Assembly (NCBI RefSeq): GCF_004363725.1
Contig: NZ_SNZF01000003.1
Span: 186,001 to 250,000 of the forward strand
Source of the DNA: Aquamicrobium defluvii
Lineage (GTDB): Bacteria; Pseudomonadota; Alphaproteobacteria; Rhizobiales; Rhizobiaceae
Direction of reading: 5' to 3'
DNA: 64,000 nucleotides
Positions 45,592 through 54,862 of this stretch are shown here, one piece after another. Position 1 is the first letter of the stretch. Each line of letters opens with the position of its first letter. The notes beneath the pieces are model-generated. The model saw only the letters and a program-made list of their open reading frames with translations. It ran no database searches and had not been told where the DNA came from. The position numbers and the translations under genes were made by a program.

Positions 45592-46617
45592 CTACTTGAA
45601 CAGCGCCTCGGCGTCTGCGATCGACAGCGCGCTGGTGTAGGAATAATAGCCCGGCTTGCCTTCGAGCTGCCTGGCCGCTTCCTCGAGGTTCGAGCTGTCG
45701 ATGAACGGGATCGGCAGATACATCGCGTTCTTGTACTGGCCCGCTTCTGCCGGCTCCTTCAGCTCCTTGCCCTGAAGCATCAGCACCGCCACGTTGAGCG
45801 CCGAGGCCATGACGCCGGGCGGGTTCACCGACGCGCCGGAGTTCAGCTTGTCCTTGGTCCACAGGTCGATGAAGTCCTTGCGGATCTCGCCGGTGGCGGC
45901 GATGGAATCGGTCTTGCCCGCATCCATGATCGACTTCCAGGCACCGGCAGCCATGCCGTCCTGCACCCACACGCCGTTGATGTCGGGATAGGTGGCGAGC
46001 AGGTTCTGCATGGCCTGCTGGCCCTGCGCCTGATCCCAGTTGGCGTTTACTTCGTTGACGATCTTGATGTCGGGATGCTTGGCGAACACTTCCCTGTAGC
46101 CGGCGACGCGCATCTCGTTGGCCGGATGGCCGGCGACGCCGTTGATGGCCACGACATTGCCCTTGCCGTCCAGCGTCTTGGCCAGCCACTCCGCACCCGC
46201 GGCGCCCCACGCCTTCTGGTCGATGCCGACATAGAGCGCATCCGGCGACGAGACCTCAGCGTCGGTGGCGATGACGAGGATGCCGGCCTCCTTGGCCTGC
46301 GCGAACACCGGATCGAAGGCGGTCGGGCTGTTCGGATTGATGATGATGGCATCGACGCCGGCGCTGATGAAATTGCGCACATGGGCGATCTGGCCGGGCA
46401 CGTCGACATTGGCGCTCTGCACCTCGACGGTGACGTTGACGCCCTTTTCCTTCCACGCCTCGGCGGCGGCCTTGGCCTCGTCGATCATCTGCGTGCGCCA
46501 TTCGGACCCGACCCAGCCGTTGGAAAGGCCGATCTTGAAGTCCTGCGCGAAGGCGGACACGGCGGAAAAGGCCAGCGCGACACCCGCGACGGCCGAGAGA
46601 ATATGCGACTTCTTCAT
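45592..46617 (-). CDS. Sugar ABC transporter substrate-binding protein (RbsB-like)
   Basis: This 341-residue periplasmic protein has a signal peptide (MKKSHILSAVAGVALAFSAVSAFAQ, cleaved near residue 24). The mature part begins DFKIGLSNGWVGSEWRTQMIDEAKAAAEAWKEKG, then VRNFISAGVDAIIINPNSPTAFDPVFAQAKEAGILVIATDAEV, a type I sugar-binding fold. It is the first gene of the sugar operon, preceded by GGGAGGAATT. The substrate is unknown; the fold class covers pentoses, hexoses and polyols. Confidence 0.93.
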   Translation of the reverse strand: MKKSHILSAVAGVALAFSAVSAFAQDFKIGLSNGWVGSEWRTQMIDEAKAAAEAWKEKGVNVTVEVQSANVDVPGQIAHVRNFISAGVDAIIINPNSPTAFDPVFAQAKEAGILVIATDAEVSSPDALYVGIDQKAWGAAGAEWLAKTLDGKGNVVAINGVAGHPANEMRVAGYREVFAKHPDIKIVNEVNANWDQAQGQQAMQNLLATYPDINGVWVQDGMAAGAWKSIMDAGKTDSIAATGEIRKDFIDLWTKDKLNSGASVNPPGVMASALNVAVLMLQGKELKEPAEAGQYKNAMYLPIPFIDSSNLEEAARQLEGKPGYYSYTSALSIADAEALFK

Positions 46618-46665
46618 TTGAATTCCTCCCTGGAGCTCAATTTCGAGAATGAGCTTAGAGGCAAA

Positions 46666-46701
46666 TGAAATCGATTTCAACGGCGATTGAAAGCGTTCGC
46701 C
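46666..46701. promoter_or_regulatory. LacI-type operator upstream of the sugar binding-protein gene
   Basis: TGAAATCGATTTCA (46666-46679) is a perfect 14-bp palindrome matching the TGAAA-CG-TTTCA consensus of LacI-family sugar repressors. A weaker related half-site, TGAAAGCGTT, starts at 46688. Both are 50-80 bases upstream of the binding-protein gene, whose operon encodes a LacI regulator. Confidence 0.6.
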
Positions 46702-46758
46702 TTTTCGTGATTCCGGCATGATCCGGCGAAAAGAGCGAGGCGCAGACAAGGTAAGGCA

Positions 46759-46890
46759 GAAAAAACAACACCCGCCGGGGGAGGAGGTCCGGCGGGTGTC
46801 GTATGAGAAGGCCAGCTATCGGGAGGAGGATAATGGCTGGCCTATATCCGCTGGGTCTGGGAGGAGGTAGGCCCCGCGGAATTCGATGAT
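46759..46890 (-). ncRNA. ar14-type small RNA with three anti-Shine-Dalgarno loops
   Basis: Read on the minus strand, three successive hairpins each expose the sequence CCTCCTCCC in the loop (plus-strand GGGAGGAGG at 46859-46867, 46821-46829 and 46779-46787). The middle stem is AGGCCAGC/GCTGGCCT (46809-46816, 46836-46843). The last is an 11-bp stem (46768-46778 with 46789-46799) followed by six T residues on the minus strand, a factor-independent terminator. CCUCCUCCC matches anti-SD motifs described for the alpha-r14 sRNA family (for example NfeR1 of Sinorhizobium), which silences mRNAs with purine-rich ribosome-binding sites. The exact 5' end is unknown. Confidence 0.8.
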
Positions 46891-46980
46891 TAATAGATAC
46901 CCGTATGGCTCTTTTGATTAAAGGCTCAATTTTGCATGGCTGCGTTGCGTTTTGTGCAATGCAACATAAACACCGACTCA

Positions 46981-47017
46981 TATGCGCCCCCGCTCCGATT
47001 CGAAGCAGGGGCGCATA
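46981..47017 (-). other. Long inverted repeat downstream of the saccharopine-dehydrogenase-like gene
   Basis: TATGCGCCCC (46981-46990) and GGGGCGCATA (47008-47017) are perfect 10-bp arms; the 17-base loop contains a nested GCT/AGC. It lies 26 bases beyond the minus-strand stop but lacks a T-run, so it is at most a weak terminator or an mRNA 3' end. Confidence 0.4.
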
Positions 47018-47042
47018 AGCGATGGCGTTTACGCGGGCAGCG

Positions 47043-48167
47043 TCAGGCAGCCTTGCCGGTCTGGCTCTGCGCGCCATGGCTGTCGGTTTGCGCATAGGCG
47101 CTGCCGAAGCGGTTGGCGAGGAAGGTGTCGAGCGCGATGTCTTCCTGGCGCACGAAGCCCTGCCGGGGCAGGTTGCCGTTCGCCAGCATGTCGAGCACGG
47201 CGCAGATGCCGGAAGCGGTGGTGATCTGGATCGCGCTCAGCACCTTTCCGTTGACACGGCGGCTGTAGACCTTGTTGGCATATGTCTCCTGGAGCAGGCG
47301 GCCATCCTTGCGGCCCGACACCGTCACGAAGACGATGACCACGTCCTGCGTGGTGGCCGGCAGTGCGCTTTCGAAGATGTCCTTCAGCACCTCGCGGCGG
47401 TGGCGCAGGCCGAGGTCGTTGAGCAGCGCCTTCATGATCGCCGCATGGCCGGGGTAGCGGATGGTGCGGTAGTTCAGCGTGCGCACCTTGCCCTTCAGCG
47501 TCTCGCACAGCGTGCCGAGGCCGCCCGATGTGTTGAAGGCCTCATAGGTCACGCCGTCCAGCGAAAATTCCTCGCGTTCTTCCAGCGGCGGAACCTCGAC
47601 CAGCTCGCCCTCCACAATAGCCTCGCATGGCTCGCAATATTCGTTGATGACGCCGTCCGTGCTCCAGGTCAGGTTGTAGTTCAGCGCGTTGGACGGGTAC
47701 TGCGGCAGTGCGCCGACGCGCATGCGCACGCTGTCGAGCGTGTCGAAGCGGCTGGCGAGATCGGCCGCGACGATGGAGATGAAACCCGGCGCCAGACCGC
47801 ACTGAGGAATGAAGGCGGTCTTCGCCGTCTTCGCCAGTTCCTTCACCCGGCGGGTCGAGGCGACATCCTCGGTGAGGTCGAGATAATGCACGCCGGCAAA
47901 AGCCGCGGCCTCGGCGATGCGCGTGGTAAGGCTGAACGGAGCCGCGCTGAGCACCGCGAACTTGCCGGCCAGAGCCTTCTCCAGCTCGCCGGGCGCCGCG
48001 ATATCCAGTTCAAGGCCCGATACGCCCTCGACGCGATCCAGCCCTGCAAGCTGCTCCGCGGAACGGTCAACGACGGTGACGCGGTAATCGCCGGTGCCCG
48101 CCAGCATGCCCGCGATGGTGGAGCCGATCTTGCCCGCACCGATGACGACGATTTCCTTCATGGCCAA
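47043..48167 (-). CDS. Saccharopine dehydrogenase-like oxidoreductase
   Basis: This 374-residue Rossmann-fold enzyme starts KEIVVIGAGKIGSTIAGMLAGTGDYRVTVVDRS, with AGVHYLDLTEDVASTRRVKELAKTAKTAFIPQCGLAPGFISIVAADLA in the middle. It belongs to the saccharopine dehydrogenase/homospermidine-type family. Close relatives include L-lysine dehydrogenase, which oxidatively deaminates lysine. The divergent Lrp/AsnC regulator supports an amino-acid substrate. The activity cannot be fixed from sequence; a glutamate- or lysine-linked reaction is inferred. Confidence 0.85.
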   Translation of the reverse strand: MAMKEIVVIGAGKIGSTIAGMLAGTGDYRVTVVDRSAEQLAGLDRVEGVSGLELDIAAPGELEKALAGKFAVLSAAPFSLTTRIAEAAAFAGVHYLDLTEDVASTRRVKELAKTAKTAFIPQCGLAPGFISIVAADLASRFDTLDSVRMRVGALPQYPSNALNYNLTWSTDGVINEYCEPCEAIVEGELVEVPPLEEREEFSLDGVTYEAFNTSGGLGTLCETLKGKVRTLNYRTIRYPGHAAIMKALLNDLGLRHRREVLKDIFESALPATTQDVVIVFVTVSGRKDGRLLQETYANKVYSRRVNGKVLSAIQITTASGICAVLDMLANGNLPRQGFVRQEDIALDTFLANRFGSAYAQTDSHGAQSQTGKAA

Positions 48168-48264
48168 TCCCTCTGTTTGGTGAAACCTGCAGGAATCATC
48201 GCCATATCCACGTCGAAAGGAAGGATGCAGTTAAGCAAATCGATGCTATATTTCAGGCAGTTTC

Positions 48265-48711
48265 ATGCATGGATCTGACGATATGCCGAAAAATACCGAT
48301 CAGGAACTCATTGCGCTGCTGCGCGAGAACGCGCGCGCATCGACGGCCGAACTGGCACGCCGTCTCGGCGTATCCCGTTCGACCGTGCAAAGCCGGATCG
48401 AACGGCTGGAATCGCGCGGCGTCATCACCGGATATGGGGTGCGGCTGGCGCCCGATTATGAAAAGGGGCTCGTACGTGCCCATGTGCTGCTGACGGTGAC
48501 CCCGAAACAGTCGGACAAGGTGGTGCGCGACCTCAGGGCCCGGACCGCAGTGCGCGCCCTGCATTCGGTAAGCGGCAGCTTCGACATGATCGTGGTGGTG
48601 GAATCGCCCTCGATCAGCGATCTCGACGCGCTTCTGGACGACATCGGCGCGATGGACGGCGTGGAGCGCACCCTGTCGTCGATCATCCTGTCGACGCGGA
48701 TAGAGCGGTGA
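48265..48711 (+). CDS. Lrp/AsnC family transcriptional regulator
   Basis: This 148-residue regulator has an N-terminal HTH (about residues 10-55, DQELIALLRENARASTAELARRLGVSRSTVQSRIERLESRGVITGYGVRL) and a C-terminal RAM ligand domain (about 68-145, VRAHVLLTVTPKQSDKVVRDL and SGSFDMIVVVESPSISDLDALLDDIG). It is divergent from the saccharopine-dehydrogenase-like gene and probably controls it in response to an amino acid. ATG at 48283 (MPKNTDQ) is an alternative start. Confidence 0.92.
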   Translation: MHGSDDMPKNTDQELIALLRENARASTAELARRLGVSRSTVQSRIERLESRGVITGYGVRLAPDYEKGLVRAHVLLTVTPKQSDKVVRDLRARTAVRALHSVSGSFDMIVVVESPSISDLDALLDDIGAMDGVERTLSSIILSTRIER

Positions 48712-48731
48712 GGATCTGAGCCGGCCGACGC

Positions 48732-49142
48732 TCAGCTCTTCTCCGGCTCTCCGTTTTTCGTGCCCTTGACCACCACCTCCGACGACCGCTCCGCGACGGC
48801 GACGAAGGTCGGAACCTCGGGGTTCTTCTCCATACGGTCGCGGTAGAGGGCGGCGCGGGCGAGCAGCATCAGCGTCACCGGGGTGGTCACGGTGACGAAC
48901 ACCGCAATCAGCAGTTCGTGCAGCACCGGCCGTCCTTCGATCATCGAAAAGAACAGCATCGAGCCGAGCAGGATGCCGCCCGTGCCCCAGGTGGTGCCGA
49001 GCGTCGGCGAATGGACCCGTTTGTAGAAGCTGTCGAGGCGCACCAGCCCGATGGCGCCGAGCAGCGTCAGGCCGGAGCCCAGAACGAGCAAAAGGGCAAC
49101 CAGCAGCGCAGCCCAGAGCGGGAGGTCGGCGGCATGGCTCAT
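48732..49142 (-). CDS. mrpG: Mrp monovalent cation/H+ antiporter subunit G
   Basis: This 136-residue protein has three transmembrane helices and the MnhG/PhaG motif [33 protein letters not shown]. It is a small membrane subunit of the Mrp complex, which exchanges Na+ or K+ for protons. The C-terminal 35-residue hydrophilic tail is longer than in many homologues. Last gene of the operon; its start overlaps the mrpF stop by four bases. Confidence 0.9.
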   Translation of the reverse strand: MSHAADLPLWAALLVALLLVLGSGLTLLGAIGLVRLDSFYKRVHSPTLGTTWGTGGILLGSMLFFSMIEGRPVLHELLIAVFVTVTTPVTLMLLARAALYRDRMEKNPEVPTFVAVAERSSEVVVKGTKNGEPEKS

Positions 49143-49420
49143 TCGATCACCTCGCCGCGCATGAGGAATTTCGCCAGAGCCGAGGTCGACACGAAGCCGA
49201 GCAGCGCAATCACCAGCGCCGCCTCGAAATAGAGGGTGCTGCCGGTGCGGATGCCGAAGGTGAGCAGCATCAGCATGGCGCAGACATAGAGCGCATCGAG
49301 CGCCAGCACCCTGTCCTGCGCGCGCGGGCCGCGGAACAGCCGCAACCCGCAGCACAGGGCCGCCAGCGCAAGGAAAATCTGCGAGATGGTGACGGCCCAC
49401 AGCAGAATGGCGGCGCTCAT
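49139..49420 (-). CDS. mrpF: Mrp monovalent cation/H+ antiporter subunit F
   Basis: This 93-residue MnhF/PhaF protein has three helices and the conserved [34 protein letters not shown]. It overlaps mrpE upstream and mrpG downstream by four bases each (ATGA), so translation is coupled through the operon. Normal length. Confidence 0.92.
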   Translation of the reverse strand: MSAAILLWAVTISQIFLALAALCCGLRLFRGPRAQDRVLALDALYVCAMLMLLTFGIRTGSTLYFEAALVIALLGFVSTSALAKFLMRGEVIE

Positions 49421-49902
49421 TCGAAAATCTCCATCAGCAGGGCTTCGTAACGGTTCTTGATCAGGTCGCTCCAGGATTCCTCGCTCACCACGTCGAGCAC
49501 ATGGATCAGCAGCAGATCGTCGGCGGAACGGTACTCGACCCATGCCGTGCCGGGCGTGCTGGTGATGATGCAGGCCAGGAAGGCAAGTCCCGTCGGGTCG
49601 CGCATCTCGAGAGGGATGGCCACGAAACCTGACACCACTTGCGGATTCCTGCCACCCAGCACGATGCGCGCCACCGCAATGTTGGAGCGCAGGATATCGA
49701 CGAACACGATGCCCATCAGATGCGCGATCCGGGTCCAGCGGCGCAGGCGCGGCTTCGAGGGCTGAAGCGCCGACATCATATGCGAGGCGACCAGCGCGAT
49801 GACCGCGCCAAGCAGCAGATGGCCGGGCGTGAAGCCGTTGAGCAGCAGCCACATCGCAAGCAGAGATGCGGCGAGCAGCGGATAGGGAAGCACGCGTGTC
49901 AT
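49417..49902 (-). CDS. mrpE: Mrp monovalent cation/H+ antiporter subunit E
   Basis: This 161-residue MnhE/PhaE protein has two N-terminal helices and the signature [58 protein letters not shown]. The soluble C-terminal half ([23 protein letters not shown]) faces the cytoplasm. Four-base overlaps join it to mrpD and mrpF. Confidence 0.92.
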   Translation of the reverse strand: MTRVLPYPLLAASLLAMWLLLNGFTPGHLLLGAVIALVASHMMSALQPSKPRLRRWTRIAHLMGIVFVDILRSNIAVARIVLGGRNPQVVSGFVAIPLEMRDPTGLAFLACIITSTPGTAWVEYRSADDLLLIHVLDVVSEESWSDLIKNRYEALLMEIFE

Positions 49903-51521
49903 AGACCGGCCTCCATCTTTGGCGACGGCACCTGACGGGCCGACAGCACGCCCTCGATATAGGCATCCGGCGCGTGCAGCGACTGCGACGTCGCATCGAC
50001 ATAGGCCATCACCGGGCCGGCGTTGATCGTCATGACGACGCACAGCGCCAGCAGCAGCGCAATCGGCGCGAACTCCACGATCAGAACACGCGGCACCACA
50101 CCCTCGATTGGCGGAGCCCAGAAGGTGCGGATGCCGACGCGCAGCATGGCCACCATCGCGAACAAGCCGGAAATGATGAGCACCGCGAAGAACGCCCATG
50201 CCATGCCCGAGATGGCGTTGTCATCGCCGGTCGAGAGCGCCGCCGACAGAAGGGCGAACTTGCCGAGGAAGCCCGACAGCGGCGGCATGCCGGAAAGCAG
50301 GAGACCGCACAGCACGAAGCACAGGCCGAGGATGGCCAGCGTGGCCGGAAGCGTGACCCCCACTTCCTCGACGACCTCTTCTTCTTCGGGATCGTCGCCA
50401 TAGGCTTCCATCGTCACTGCAAGGATGTTGGCGGCCGGATCCTGCGAGCGATCGACCAGTTCGACGAGCAGGAACAGTGCGCCGATCGTCAGCGTCGAGG
50501 AAACGAGATAGAACAGCGCCCCGGCGGTCACCCCAGCGTCGGCCATGCCGACGGCGGCCAGAAGCGTGCCGGATGAGACCAGCACGCTGTAGGAAGCGAG
50601 CCGCGCCATGGCCTGCGACGCCAGAACGCCGATGGTGCCGAAAGCCATCGTCACCAGTCCGGCGGTGAGCAGGCCGATGTCGCCGAAGCTGGCCGAGTCG
50701 CCGGCGCGCGCGCCGAGCAGCAGCGGCGAGAGGCGCAGCACCGCATAGACGCCGACCTTGGTCATGATCGAGAACATCGCCGCCACGGGCGCGGCGGCGG
50801 CAGAATAGGCTCCGGGCAGCCAGAAGCACAGCGGCCACATGCCGGCCTTGGTCAGGAAGGCAATGCCGAGGATGGCCGTGCCCGCCTCCAGCAGCGCCCT
50901 GTCCTGCGCCGCGACGGCGGGGATGCGCACGGCCAGATCGGCCATGTTCAGCGTGCCGGTGACACCGTAGATAAGGCTGACGCCGATCAGGAACAGCATC
51001 GAGGCGCCGAGATTGACGACGATGTAGTGCATGCCGAAGCGCACGCGCGTCACCCCCGAGCCGTGAAGCATCAGCCCGTAGGACGCGGCGAGCAGCACTT
51101 CGAAGAAAACGAAGAGATTGAACAGGTCGCCGGTGAGGAAAGCGCCGTTCAGGCCCATCAGCAGAAACTGGAACAGCGAGTGGAAATGCTGGCCGCCCTT
51201 GTGCCAGCGCGCCAGCGAGAACACCAGCGCGGCGTTCGCCAGCAGCGCTGTGAGCAGGAGCATGAGCGCCGACAGCCGGTCGACCACCAGCACGATGCCG
51301 AAAGGCGCCGCCCAGTTGCCGAGCAGGTAGACGCTGGCCATCGAGCCCTCGACATCGGCCTGCGCGACGAGCAGCCAGGCAATGACGAGCAGTCCGAGGG
51401 TGGACGCGACATTGACCAGCGACTTGAAGGTATGACGCCGCTCGTCGAACAGCAGCAGGAATGCGCCGGTGACCAGCGGCAGAATGATCGGCGCTATATC
51501 GAGATGATTGGCGAGCTGCAT
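49899..51521 (-). CDS. mrpD: Mrp monovalent cation/H+ antiporter subunit D
   Basis: This 540-residue protein of the NuoL/M/N-related antiporter family has about 14 helices. Conserved: [36 protein letters not shown] and [43 protein letters not shown], with the key lysine and helix break of proton-channel subunits. The length is a little above the usual 500 residues because of an acidic insert near residues 375-390 (EEEEVVEE). Start overlaps the mrpC stop. Confidence 0.93.
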   Translation of the reverse strand: MQLANHLDIAPIILPLVTGAFLLLFDERRHTFKSLVNVASTLGLLVIAWLLVAQADVEGSMASVYLLGNWAAPFGIVLVVDRLSALMLLLTALLANAALVFSLARWHKGGQHFHSLFQFLLMGLNGAFLTGDLFNLFVFFEVLLAASYGLMLHGSGVTRVRFGMHYIVVNLGASMLFLIGVSLIYGVTGTLNMADLAVRIPAVAAQDRALLEAGTAILGIAFLTKAGMWPLCFWLPGAYSAAAAPVAAMFSIMTKVGVYAVLRLSPLLLGARAGDSASFGDIGLLTAGLVTMAFGTIGVLASQAMARLASYSVLVSSGTLLAAVGMADAGVTAGALFYLVSSTLTIGALFLLVELVDRSQDPAANILAVTMEAYGDDPEEEEVVEEVGVTLPATLAILGLCFVLCGLLLSGMPPLSGFLGKFALLSAALSTGDDNAISGMAWAFFAVLIISGLFAMVAMLRVGIRTFWAPPIEGVVPRVLIVEFAPIALLLALCVVMTINAGPVMAYVDATSQSLHAPDAYIEGVLSARQVPSPKMEAGL

Positions 51522-51862
51522 CACGGCTCCCTGCCGTCGACATGGTCGGAGCCCGTCAGGCCGCGCGCCACCAGCAGCACCACGAGGAAAAGCGCCGTGG
51601 TGGCGAAGCCGATGACGATGGCGGTCAGCACCAGCGCCTGCGGGACGGGATCTGTATAGGCCGCCGGATCGACGATCCCCGATCCGTCGAGAACCGGCGG
51701 CACGCCGCTGCGCAGGCGGCCCATGGAGAATATGAACAGGTTGACGCCGTAGGCGATCAGCGACAGGCCGACGATCACCTGATAGGTGCGCGGGCGCAGC
51801 AGCAGCCATACGCCGGAGCCCACCAGAACGCCGATGCCCAGCGAAAGGGTCAGTTCGGTCAT
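51521..51862 (-). CDS. mrpC: Mrp monovalent cation/H+ antiporter subunit C
   Basis: This 113-residue NuoK-like protein has three helices, with the conserved LLLRPRTYQVIVGLSLIAYGVNLFIFSMGRLRSG and PVPQALVLTAIVIGFATTALFLVVLLV. It overlaps mrpAB upstream by four bases and mrpD downstream by one. Confidence 0.92.
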   Translation of the reverse strand: MTELTLSLGIGVLVGSGVWLLLRPRTYQVIVGLSLIAYGVNLFIFSMGRLRSGVPPVLDGSGIVDPAAYTDPVPQALVLTAIVIGFATTALFLVVLLVARGLTGSDHVDGREP

Positions 51863-54774
51863 TGGACCTCCTGCTCGGCCAGGGCTGCGGTCTTGGCGGC
51901 GCGCAGCTTGCGGATCGACTGGTGCGCCAGCGCGATCAGCATCAGGACGGTTGCGCCGAGCACCAGCGCGAAGACGCCGAGATCGAAGAACAGCGCCGTC
52001 GCGGCGGGAACCTTGCCGATCACGGGCAGCTCCACATATTGCGCATGGGAGGTCAGGAACGGATAGCCCAGCGCCCACGATCCGATCCCGGTCGCGGCAG
52101 CGATCAGCAGGCCCCATCCGATCCACTTGACGGGCAGCACCCTCAGCCGCTCCTCCACCCAGCGCGTGCCGGCGGCCAGATATTGCAGGATGAAGGCGGA
52201 TGCCAGCGCGATGCCGGCGACGAAGCCGCCGCCCGGCAGATCGTGGCCGCGCAGGAACAGATAGGCCGACAGCACGACGATCACCGGGAACAGCCACTGC
52301 ATGATCACCGAAGGCACATAAAGATAATCGGCAACTATGGTGCCGCCTCCCGGCATCGCCGCCGGATCGTCGGCGGACTGGTGGCGCTGCTGTTGCGTGG
52401 AGCCCACGCTTTCGGGCGCGGGACGGAAACGGCGCAGCAGCACGAAGACCGTGATCGCCACGATGCCGAGCACGGTGATCTCGCCGAACGTGTCGAAGCC
52501 GCGGAAGTCGACGAGGATCACGTTGACGACATTGGTGCCTCCGCCCAGCGGATAGGCGTTCTCGACGAAATAGTCGGCGATGGTCTGCGGCGGCTGGCGC
52601 ACCATCACTGCATAGGAGATCATGGCCATGCCAAGGCCGCAGGCGATCGCCATCGCAAAGTCGCGGTAGCGCCGCAGACGCGACCAGAACGCCTGCACCG
52701 GCGTTTCGACCTCCGCGAAGCGTTGCGGCAGCCAGCGCAGCCCGAGCAGGATCAGCACGGTGGTGACCACCTCGACCAGAAGCTGGGTAAGCGCAAGGTC
52801 GGGGGCCGACAGCCACACGAAGGTGATGCAGGTGATCAAGCCGGCACCGCTCATCAGCATGAGGGCGACGAGGCGGTGGAACTTCGCCTGATAGGCTGCC
52901 CCGATGGCGCAGGCCATGCCGATAACCCACAGGATGGTGAAAACGACGTCGGTGCTTCCCGCGAGCCTGACCTCGGGCAGCAGCGGGCCGCGCCACAGCG
53001 TCAGGATCGCAGCGATCAGCGCGATGGCGACCATGAGGCGGAGCTGCGGCTGCAAACGGCGCGTGCCGAGCCAGCCCTCCAGGAAGCGCGCCCAGCGCCA
53101 CGACACGGTGACCATGACCTGCTCGAAGATGCGCTGGCCGTTGATGCGCCGGAAGTACGGCGGTCCCTCCTCGCTGGTCGCCAGATAGGAGCGGATCGTG
53201 AGGAACATCAGCGCGCCCGCCACCAGCGCCACGATGCTCATCATCAGCGGCAGGGTGAAACCGTGCCAGACGGCGAGGCTGTAGTAGGGCGTGGAATCGC
53301 CGAGCACCGAGACGACGGCGCTGTGCAGATAGGGGCCGACGGTGCGGCCCGGGACAATGCCGACGATCAGGCAGATCAGCACCAGCAGGAACACCGGCAG
53401 ACGCATGAAGAAGGGCGGCTCGTGCGGCTCTCGCGGCAGCGGTTCGGGCGCCGCGCCGAAGAACACGCTGTGGATGAAGCGGATCGAATAGGTCACAGCG
53501 AAGGCGCTGGCGACGACCGCCGCGTAGGGCGCGATCGTATCGAGCCACGAATCGGCATGATGCTCGATCGCCTCGGCGAAGAACATCTCCTTGGACAGGA
53601 AGCCGTTCAGCAGGGGCACGCCCGCCATCGCCGCGCTCGCCACCATGGCGAGCGTGGCGGTGATGGGCATGGCGCTGAGCAGGCCGCCGAGGCGGCGCAT
53701 GTCGCGCGTTCCCGTCTCATGGTCGATGATGCCCGCGGCCATGAACAGCGACGCCTTGAAGGTGGCGTGGTTCATCATGTGGAAGATCGCCGCCACCGCG
53801 CCCAGCGGGCTGCCGAGGCTGAGCAGCATGGTGATAAGGCCGAGATGGCTGATGGTCGAATAGGCCAGCAGCCCCTTGATATCCTGCTGGAAGATCGAGA
53901 AGAACGCGCCCAGCACCAGCGTGATCATGCCGGCAAGACCGACGATGAAGAACCATTCATAGGTTCCCGCCAGCACCGGCCACATCCGCGCCATCAGGAA
54001 GACGCCCGCCTTGACCATGGTTGCGGAGTGCAGGAAGGCCGACACGGGTGTCGGCGCCGCCATGGCGTTCGGCAGCCAGAACTGGAACGGAAACTGCGCG
54101 CTCTTGGTGAAGGCGCCCAGCAGGACCAGGATCAGGATCGGCCGGTACAGATCGTGCTCGCGCAGCAGATCGCCGGATGCCAGCACCTCGTCGAGATCGT
54201 AGCTGCCGACAACGTGGCCGATCAGCAGCATGCCGCCGAGCAGCGCCATGCCGCCGATTCCGGTGACGGTCAGCGACATGCGCGCGCCGTCGCGCGCGGA
54301 CGGATTGTGATACCAGTAGCCGATCAGCAGGAAGGAGAAGATGCTGGTCAGCTCCCAGAAGATGACGAGCTGGATCAGATTGCCGGAGAGCACGACGCCA
54401 AGCATCGATCCCGCAAAGGCAAGGAAGAACATGTAGAAACGCGGAATCGGGTCTTCCGGCGACATGTAGTAGCGCGTGTAGATGACAACCAGGAAACCGA
54501 TGCCGGAGATCAGCATCGCAAACATCCAGGCGAATCCGTCGATCCGGAAGACAAGCTCCAGCCCCAGTTCCGGCACCCAGCTCACGCCCTGGCGCACGGC
54601 ATTGCCGGCTGCGATGTCCGGATAGACCATCATCACCATGATGAGGATGGCGAGCATGACCCCGCCGGAAAGCCAGGCTTCCGCATTGCGCGCATTGGAG
54701 GGCAGCAGCGCGGCGACGGCGCTCGCCACGAATGGCAGCACTATCATCCAGATGAGAGTCGCGCCGCCCAGCAT
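51859..54774 (-). CDS. mrpA: Mrp antiporter subunit A fused to subunit B (PhaAB type)
   Basis: This 971-residue protein joins MrpA and MrpB, as in Sinorhizobium PhaA. The NuoL-like part (about residues 1-650) contains GSMLGVVLSGNLIQLVIFWELTSIFSFLLIGYW and LGAFTKSAQFPFQFWLPNAMAAPTPVSAFLHSATMVKAGVFLMARMWPVL. The C-terminal MrpB part (about 790-971) has ETPVQAFWSRLRR, then MQWLFPVIVVLSAYLFLRGHDLPGGGFVAGIALASAFILQYLAAG. The fused form marks a group-2, six-gene operon. AGGA precedes the ATG. It diverges from a small XRE protein. Confidence 0.93.
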   Translation of the reverse strand: MLGGATLIWMIVLPFVASAVAALLPSNARNAEAWLSGGVMLAILIMVMMVYPDIAAGNAVRQGVSWVPELGLELVFRIDGFAWMFAMLISGIGFLVVIYTRYYMSPEDPIPRFYMFFLAFAGSMLGVVLSGNLIQLVIFWELTSIFSFLLIGYWYHNPSARDGARMSLTVTGIGGMALLGGMLLIGHVVGSYDLDEVLASGDLLREHDLYRPILILVLLGAFTKSAQFPFQFWLPNAMAAPTPVSAFLHSATMVKAGVFLMARMWPVLAGTYEWFFIVGLAGMITLVLGAFFSIFQQDIKGLLAYSTISHLGLITMLLSLGSPLGAVAAIFHMMNHATFKASLFMAAGIIDHETGTRDMRRLGGLLSAMPITATLAMVASAAMAGVPLLNGFLSKEMFFAEAIEHHADSWLDTIAPYAAVVASAFAVTYSIRFIHSVFFGAAPEPLPREPHEPPFFMRLPVFLLVLICLIVGIVPGRTVGPYLHSAVVSVLGDSTPYYSLAVWHGFTLPLMMSIVALVAGALMFLTIRSYLATSEEGPPYFRRINGQRIFEQVMVTVSWRWARFLEGWLGTRRLQPQLRLMVAIALIAAILTLWRGPLLPEVRLAGSTDVVFTILWVIGMACAIGAAYQAKFHRLVALMLMSGAGLITCITFVWLSAPDLALTQLLVEVVTTVLILLGLRWLPQRFAEVETPVQAFWSRLRRYRDFAMAIACGLGMAMISYAVMVRQPPQTIADYFVENAYPLGGGTNVVNVILVDFRGFDTFGEITVLGIVAITVFVLLRRFRPAPESVGSTQQQRHQSADDPAAMPGGGTIVADYLYVPSVIMQWLFPVIVVLSAYLFLRGHDLPGGGFVAGIALASAFILQYLAAGTRWVEERLRVLPVKWIGWGLLIAAATGIGSWALGYPFLTSHAQYVELPVIGKVPAATALFFDLGVFALVLGATVLMLIALAHQSIRKLRAAKTAALAEQEVQ

Positions 54775-54862
54775 GCGGAGATCCTTTGGATGGAAATGAG
54801 ACGATATTGCCTGATTTCGTCCATTATGGTTGAATCTACCGCCGTACCGCAAGGGCTGATCG

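Noticed and set aside
46655..47095. A 146-codon minus-strand frame spanning the gap between the sugar operon and the saccharopine-dehydrogenase-like gene
   Set aside because: It runs through the ar14-type RNA hairpins and terminator and encodes a Pro/Arg/Leu mixture. The RNA explains the region better.
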